Below, piece by piece: positions 57,917 to 64,000 of a stretch of 64,000 bases of DNA. Both the position numbers and the translations under genes were made by a program. Within the stretch, counting starts at the first letter, position 1. Each line of letters opens with the position of its first letter. Source of the DNA: Dipteris shenzhenensis. Its lineage: Eukaryota; Polypodiophyta; Polypodiopsida; Gleicheniales. The notes under the pieces are model-generated. The model searched no databases and was not told the origin of the DNA. It worked only from the letters and a program-made list of their open reading frames with translations. The DNA lies in the NCBI GenBank assembly GCA_047967505.1, contig CM106539.1; one strand, 5' to 3'.

Positions 57917-58484
57917 CATTAGGAAAAAAGGGAGCTCATTTTGGGGCCTTTTAGAAGAGAGAGAAAATAGGCTCTCAATCAATCAGGAGTGGGCCAACGT
58001 AACGTTGAAAATTCAACAAAAGAAGATGAAAATAAGAAAAAGAAATAGTAGTATATGTTCGTAGAAGCATGTCACATTAATGAGGTGATCTAATTTGAAT
58101 CTTTAAAAGATTTATTTTTTGTGCAGAATTGGGTGATTCTGACACCGCAAACGCGTCCGGAACGGCCCAAAACTCCAAGAACGGCACTGGAAACGCTGGA
58201 ATCGGACATCCGGAGGCCCGGAAACGGCCAAAAAATGCCGAAAAACGCGATTTGCAGAAAAACGCGATTTGGGACTTTTGAGATTGAATCACCAAATTCT
58301 GCACATAAAAGTGTTGCTCTTATATGAACATTGAATGTAAAGCATGTGAAAGAATATATTTATTCCTTTTCGCACTGACATTTCTCATGCAAGTATCTAT
58401 ATTTTCTTGCTTTTGTAGAGAGAGAAAAGAGAAAATAGTGAATTTCTTACAGGGCCCCAAAATGAGCTCCCTTTTTTCCTAATG
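57917..58484. mobile_element. 568-bp MITE-like element with nested inverted repeat
   Basis: About 32-bp inverted ends beginning CATTAGGAAAAAAGGGAGCT, identical on both sides apart from the inner border. Inside, a second inverted pair of about 19 bp (GTGCAGAATTGGGTGATTC at 58121-58139; complement at 58286-58304, one mismatch) encloses a GC-richer core with CCGGAAACGGCC-type motifs. It lies exactly between the TAGAG copy of element I and resumed H sequence. No clear target duplication is visible, so the superfamily is open. No protein is coded. Confidence 0.75.
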
Positions 58485-60300
58485 TAGCTTATGCAAAAAA
58501 GCTACCTCACATGTAGCCATTGCTGCACCCCTGTACTCAGCCTCTATGCTCGACAAGGCAACTGTAGGCTGTTTCTTGCTGCTCCAAGTGACTGCAACAC
58601 TCCCAAAAGAGAACACATATCCACTGGTAGATCGTCTATCTGAAATACTACCAGCCCAATCAGCATCAATGTATCCATGCAACTATATCTCAACCCCAGC
58701 CTCATAAAATAGTCCATACTACAATGTGGACTTCACAAACCTGAGTATGCGTCTAGCCACATCCAAATGCGGTTTCCTTGGAGCCTGCATAAACTGACTT
58801 ACCAATCCAACAGCATAGCTCAAATCTGGCCTGGTAATAGTCATATAAGTCAAACTTCCTGCTATGCATCTGTACATAGTAGGGTCTTCCACAAGCTCAC
58901 CTGCATTTGTGCTCAGCTTCACATTCTGCTCCAAAGGAACTGAAATAGGCTTACAGCCTATCATCCCATATTTGGACAGCATGTTCAATCCATACTACCT
59001 CTGCAAGAGCCGTATCCCACTTGGTGATTTAATCACCTCAATGCCCAAGAAATAACACAGCTCTCCCAAATCCTTCATCTCAAACTTCTGCTTCAATAGC
59101 ATTTTCACATGAAGGATATTTTCATCACTATCACCTGTGATGATCAAATCATCAACATAAATGACAAGCAGCATAATACCTTTCTCTGTTTTTCTCACAT
59201 AAAGTGAGAAATCTACCTTGGAAATCTGAAAGCCAATAGTGACAAGACAGTGTCCTATCTTGTTAGACCATGCTCTAGGTGCTTGCTTCAAGCCATACAA
59301 GGCTTTCTTCAACCTGCAAACAAACTCAGGATAAATAGCATGAACATAACCTGGTGGCTGCTCCATAAAGACCTCTTCTTGCAAATCACCATGCAAGAAG
59401 GCATTCTTTACATCCATCTGATGTAAAAACCATCCCTTTGATGCAGCCATAGCAATGACTGCTCTTACGGTTGCCATCCTTGCAACCGGACTGAATGTTT
59501 CTTCATAATCAATGCCGTATGTCTATGCATACCCCTTGACAACTAATCTTGTCTTGTATCTATTCACAGAACCATCTGCATTGTGCTTCACCTTATAAAC
59601 CCACTTACAGCCAATTGCATTCTTGTCTTTAGGCAAAGGCACCAATTCCCATGTAGCATTTGCTTCCAAGGCATCCATTTCTTCATCCATGGCTTTCTCC
59701 CATTTTTCCTTTCCCATGGCTTGCTCAAAAGAAGTGGGTTCTAGTTCCTATATCACTTTGACCATATAGGCATGGTGAATGGCTGTAAATCCATCATATT
59801 TCAGCCTATCCACAGGATATCTAGCTCTGGTAGACCTGCGTAAAATAGGCTCACTTCCAAGTGCTCTCAAAACATCCCTGGTCTTCCTTACTGCAGGTGT
59901 AACAGCAGAAGGAATACCCAACTCATCATCAATGCTCTGTTCAAAGCCACTCAATTTACCATCCACATAAGAGTGACTTGCATTCACATCAAACATGGGC
60001 TGATCTACCTTCTCTTTTCCTTTTTGTGATATCGGCATACCACTATCTGCATTGCTTTGTGGAGATTCTCCTGATCTCAATCTGCCTATCCATGGCGAAG
60101 TATGTGAACCACTGCTAGAGAACACTGCACGTCCACTAATATTTTGTGATTGCTGCTGTGAATTTTGTGCATCATTACCATTTTGTGCATCTACAGCAAT
60201 CATCACATTTACTGGTTTATACCAGCTGCTCATCTCATCAAAAACAACATCTCTACTCACTGTAAACTTACGAGTAGAAGGGTTATAGCATCTATACCCT
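58485..60300 (-). pseudogene. Reverse transcriptase-RNase H and linker of element H
   Basis: Minus-strand blocks: linker [20 protein letters not shown] (about 59870), [80 protein letters not shown], and RNase [21 protein letters not shown] and [13 protein letters not shown]. Stops near 59745, 59525, 58990 and 58690. Confidence 0.85.
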
Positions 60301-61500
60301 TTCTGCTACAGAGAATAACCAATAAAGATACACTTCTCAGCTTTTGGATCCAACTTGGACCTCAACTCATCTGGCACATGAACATAGGTAATGCAACCAA
60401 AAATTTTCAAATGAGAAATATCTAGTTTCCTACCAATATACATCTCCTCTAGCATCATGCCATGTATTGCTACAGTGGGAGTCCTATTCATTATGTAAAC
60501 TGCTGTAGCAACTGCTTCAGCCCAATAATAATCTGGTAGGTCTTTTTCATTTAGCATGGCCCAAGATACCTCTCCAATATGCGTGTTTTTCCTTTTTGCA
60601 AGTCCATTTTACTGTGGGGTATGACTGCATGAATATTGCTGCTTTATGCCATGCTCTTGCAGGAACCTTGCAAACTCATTTGCGAGGTACTCTCCCCCTC
60701 CATCTGACCTTAGGCATTTTATTTGCAAGCCTGTTTTTTTTTCAACCATAGCTTTAAAAGCTTTGAAGTGCCCAAACACTTCACTTTTCTTTTTCATAAA
60801 ATAGACCCAAACTTTTCTGCTGTAGTCATCAATAAAAGTGACAAAATAATGATAGCCTCCAATAGATGCAGCTTTAGTAGTCCACACATCAGAGTGGATT
60901 AATTCCAATGGCTTCTTACTCTCTTGAACGTGCCTAGGAAATGGTTTTCTTGCCTGTTTTCCAAATTGACAGGCTTCACATACCTTATGCATTTCTGCAA
61001 CCTTGAATTTAGGCAATCCTACAACAATATTTTGGGCGTGCATTGATTTAAGTCGCTGTACATTAACATGACCAATACATTTATGCCAGATGTCAATATC
61101 TGCAACTACACCGGTCCCATGTGCAAACATTGATACACTCAATTCAGGCATGTCCGCATAAAACATAGACATCCTGCCCTTCTTCTTTCCTTTTGCTATC
61201 AAGCGACCGTTATTTTTCATATCCTCAACAAAGCATCCATGAGGATCAAATTTGACCTGCAAGCCCTGCTCAACCATTTGACCAATAGAAACCAGGTTCT
61301 TGGTGATGTTGGGGACATGAAATACATCAGACATGTATTTCTTTTTCCCATCTTGCATAGACAAAGGAATTTTACCAATCTGCACAATAGGATGTGCAGT
61401 ATCATCACCAGTCTCCACAAATCCTGGTCTTTCCATTTTCCTTGCATCCTGCATCCATTCTGCATGACCTGTCATGTGGTTTGATGCACCTGAGTCAACA
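60301..61500 (-). pseudogene. Integrase of element H
   Basis: Within a 356-codon minus frame (61679-60609): the zinc module (IWHKCIGHVNVQ, CEACQFGKQARKPF), [20 protein letters not shown] and LRSDGGGEYLANEF. A stop then falls just before the DDE glutamate (ACTGTGG region near 60612). The C-terminal half continues at 60557-60306 (MLNEKDLPDYYWAEAVATAV, VFG-type ISHLKIFGCITY). Close to complete but interrupted. Confidence 0.85.
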
Positions 61501-62520
61501 TACCACACATCATTTCTTTCTTCTGCACTTGTCACAGAATTGGTCATGTGCTGCACCATAAACAGATGCTCATTTCTCTCATCACCCTGTCTACTAGAAG
61601 ATGCATAATTCCCTTGCTGCAATTTTCCATTCATGATGTCATTCTGCTTTCTGTAGCAGTCTTTAGCCATATGACTCATTTTACCACAATAGTAGCATTC
61701 GACATTGCTGTTTGCATTTTGACCTCTCTGCCATCCACCACGACCTCTTTGGCTCCTCTGCCTCTAGAGTTACCACGTCCTCCTCGAAAGGACTGGTTTT
61801 CTTGAGTTTGCTGCATATTCTGATTTCTACCATGGCCTCCAGATCGGCCTCCTCTACCTCTGCCTCTACCTTTTCTAGCATTTGAGTAGAAGACAGTTTC
61901 TTTTGAAGTTCCTCCTGAAGAAGATGCACCACCATTTCTCTACTCTTCAGAAATTAGAAGAGTAAACAACTCCTCAAAATCAGGAAATTTTTCACAGATG
62001 GCAATGGATGTCTAGAACTGTGCATAATCCTTTCCTAGACCATTCAAGGTCACAGAAACTAGATCATCATCTTCCACTGGTGACCCAGTGGAAGCAAGTG
62101 CATCTGCAATTTTCTTCACCTTCATGTGGTAGTCATTGATGCTCATATTTTCTCTTTGAACATTGTGCAACTCCTGCTTGAGCTGCATTTTCCTGGCTTG
62201 TGTATTTGTGCTGTACATTTTTGCCAAAGTATCCCATGCCTCCTTTGGCGTACTTGCATCCTGAATATGCATAATTATAGAATCCAAAATACTGATAGAA
62301 AGCCAGTATATAACTTTTCTGGGTCTCTCATGCCATCCTTTAAATGCCTGCATTTCCTGTTGATTGGGAACATTCGGAAGAACTGGTTCTTCTTCATTTC
62401 CTGTAATGAACTCCCAATAGCCTTTTCCCATAAGGAAATTTGTCATTCTAAACTTCCATGCCTAGAAGTTGTTCTTGTCAAGCTTTTCAGTGACAATCTG
62501 TGAAAGAGAATCAGACTCCT
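61501..62520 (-). pseudogene. gag and protease of element H
   Basis: The gag start codon is changed (frame begins in ...KESDSLSQIVTEKLDK with no ATG) and a TAG follows at about 62463. From 62446 MTNFLMGKGYWEFITGNEEE reads on to TLNGLGKDYAQF. Then come a Gly/Arg-rich stretch with a frameshift near 61760, a knuckle reading CYYCGKMSHMAKDC across a frame change, and protease DSGASNHMT near 61480. Confidence 0.8.
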
Positions 62521-63071
62521 TTATAGAACACTGCAAAATATTCTGTCACTGCAAAAAACACAGCTTTTGCCTCACACGGGCAGATCTGCAAAACTGACGA
62601 AAGTGGTATTTGACCACACAGTCACTTCCTAGTGACGATTTTGCATCAATAGGCAACAAGGATGATTCTACAACTCCCAATATGTCTGTGCACAGGCATA
62701 CGATGCAATTTCTACGGTCACTTTTTACCGACCTGCAAAGCAGTGGTCGCATAGCAAAAATAAGGCCTTTTTGTGAGTGGCTGTGAAGAACTTCTGCCTT
62801 CAAAACACGCCCTGAAATGGCCTCGAATTAGAAAAAAAAAGTCACACTGCGAAGAACTTCCGCCTTCAAAACGGGCCCCGAAATGCCCTCTCGCCACACC
62901 GCAAAGGGCGTCTCAATCTGAGACAGTGCACTCTTGTACTTCCGGCTGTGCTACTTGCAGAGATTCTCTCCCAAACTTGAAAAAGGAAAGCAACACTAGT
63001 CCTCTTACTAGGACACCACGAACTTGGTTTGCTTTCTTGAGCTCCTTACCACGAACCAGGCTCTGCTACTA

Positions 63072-63424
63072 TGTGAAGATTGTGGGAGAGAAGGAAGGAG
63101 TCTCACTTGCGGCTTTCTCACATACACAATAATGGGAATACACACAGAGGTGGAGGCTGAAAACAGTTTTCCTCTTCTTAGTTGTGTAAGCTAAAAGAAC
63201 TCTAGTACAAAGAAATAGAAGAACCCTATATGTGGGTCTCAAACCAAACTCAACTAACTAAGGTGGCATACTAAGTGAGCCATGAACTAGAGTAGATAAG
63301 GATAGCTGTCATCCAGCTATTATTCATGGGCGGTGTACCAACTGCATCTGCAGCTAACAAGTCGGTCACATAAATGCACAATGGTCACCCTGGCATATCA
63401 CAAGTGGAGCTCAATATCTCAACA
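63072..63424 (-). repeat. 5' LTR of element H
   Basis: 353 bp, TGTGAAGATTGTGG to ATCTCAACA. The primer site beside it is mutated (gctctgctacta, 63060-63071). The leader fills 62521-63059. Confidence 0.88.
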
Positions 63425-63429
63425 CCCTA

Positions 63430-63776
63430 GTCTCATAAAATAGTCCATACTGCAATGTGGACTTCACATACCTCAGTATGCATCTAGCTGCATCCAAATG
63501 CGGCTTCCTTGGAGCCTGCATAAACTGATCTACCAACCCAACAGCATAGCTCCTTGGTAATAGACATATAAATCAAACTTCCTACTATGCATCTTTACAT
63601 CGTAGGGTCTTCCACAAGCTCACCTGCATCTGCGCTCAACTTCACATTCTGCTCCAAGGGAACTAAAATAGTCTTATAGCTTGTCATCCCATATTTGGAT
63701 AGCATGCCCAATCCATATTGCCTCTGCAAGAGCCATATCCCACTTGTGGATCTATTCACCTCAATGCCCAAGAAGT
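63430..63776 (-). pseudogene. Reverse transcriptase fragment of element G
   Basis: Family reverse transcriptase sequence (complement of ctcataaaatagtccatactg to aatgcccaagaagt) with a small deletion near 63552, ending abruptly at about 63776. Confidence 0.75.
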
Positions 63777-64000
63777 TGACAAAACATGTGTGCCTCAGGA
63801 TCTATGGAGCACTCTAAGGTGGATGGAACCTATCTGGAAAAATGATGAAGAGAGTGCCCATGACATGTACCTCAAGTCAATTAGGTTCCAAGATAGATTA
63901 GCTTGGATTCATAAAGAGAATCTTGAGATAGTGCAAAGTGCTTGATTGATATTACTTCAAATGAACGTCCCTTTTATAGATGAGGGTACTTACATCCATT
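63777..64000. other. Unassigned right edge
   Basis: A coding-like plus frame (VPQDLWSTLRWMEPIWKNDE, then MYLKSIRFQDRLAWIHKENL, to 63945) runs here. I do not recognise it; it may belong to another retroelement. It begins where element G is cut off. Confidence 0.3.

Larger units (their letters stand above)
49293..63424 (-). mobile_element. Element H: full-length copia copy carrying element I and a MITE
   Basis: LTRs at 49293-49644 (3') and 63072-63424 (5'), 352 and 353 bp, with target copies CCCCA (49288-49292) and CCCTA (63425-63429, one change). Internal minus-strand sequence: gag 62520-61680, protease and integrase to 60300, linker, then reverse transcriptase and RNase H to 58485. After the inserted I (49932-57911) and the MITE (57917-58484), the RNase H end lies at 49931-49645. 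Coding is broken. Confidence 0.88.
48434..63776 (-). mobile_element. Element G: old copia copy, outermost host of the nest
   Basis: Minus-strand fragment with a 3' LTR (48434-48791), RNase H (48792-49292) and, after the whole of element H, the continuing reverse transcriptase (63430-63776). The G sequence reads across H at 'tctgaacccc|agtctcataaaa'. Its 5' half beyond 63776 is missing. It is the oldest layer of the nest. Confidence 0.8.

Overview
The window is a transposable-element graveyard from a land-plant nuclear genome. The evidence is several Ty1/copia families primed by the initiator-Met tRNA (binding site TGGTATCAGAGC), a chromodomain-bearing Ty3/gypsy element, a relic tRNA-Asp-type (Athila/Tat-like) primer site, and an F-box/kelch gene relic of plant type. 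The species cannot be told from the sequence. No intact ordinary host gene was found.

Layout from left to right (letters are my labels). 1-2.4 kb: two eroded coding relics, one of them F-box/kelch-like. 2.4-14.0 kb: A, a minus-strand copia element, rearranged and split by B (6036-11481, plus strand, 5-bp duplication GTCCA). 14.0-14.7 kb: C, a reverse-transcriptase/RNase H fragment. 14.7-17.3 kb: D, a gag-only LTR element. 17.5-23.1 kb: E, a Ty3/gypsy chromovirus (duplication GATGA) carrying a 247-bp MITE. 23.9-31.0 kb: F, a minus-strand copia element (duplication CTCCT) with a 1.1-kb insert. 31.0-31.5 and 45.4-45.7 kb: two halves of one C-rich tract split by T. 45.95-46.56 kb: gypsy integrase debris. 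48.4-63.8 kb: a nest in which G was hit by H, H by I, and I by the gag-only element J, with a 568-bp MITE next to I.

The outstanding object is T, 31548-45407 (13,860 bp). It is a DNA transposon with short inverted ends (CTCGGGGGGTCCA) and a perfect 8-bp target duplication (CCTTTTCT). It encodes, on the plus strand, a protein-kinase-like region with all the usual catalytic residues, followed by zinc-finger-like modules and a DDE/RNase-H-type transposase. Four introns can be placed by GT-AG ends and reading phase. They join everything into one predicted 1,898-residue kinase-transposase, interrupted by a single in-frame TAG. The kinase stop codon lies inside the first intron's donor, so retaining that intron would give a kinase alone and splicing it would give the fusion. 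The 247-bp MITE inside E has the same kind of ends and also an 8-bp duplication, so it is probably a non-autonomous relative of T.

A second theme is gag-only LTR retrotransposition. D and J are unrelated in their LTRs but share one plan: an LTR pair, a long leader, a single gag with two CCHC knuckles, and no pol. J looks recently inserted and has an intact gag. The full-length copia copies all carry stops and frameshifts.
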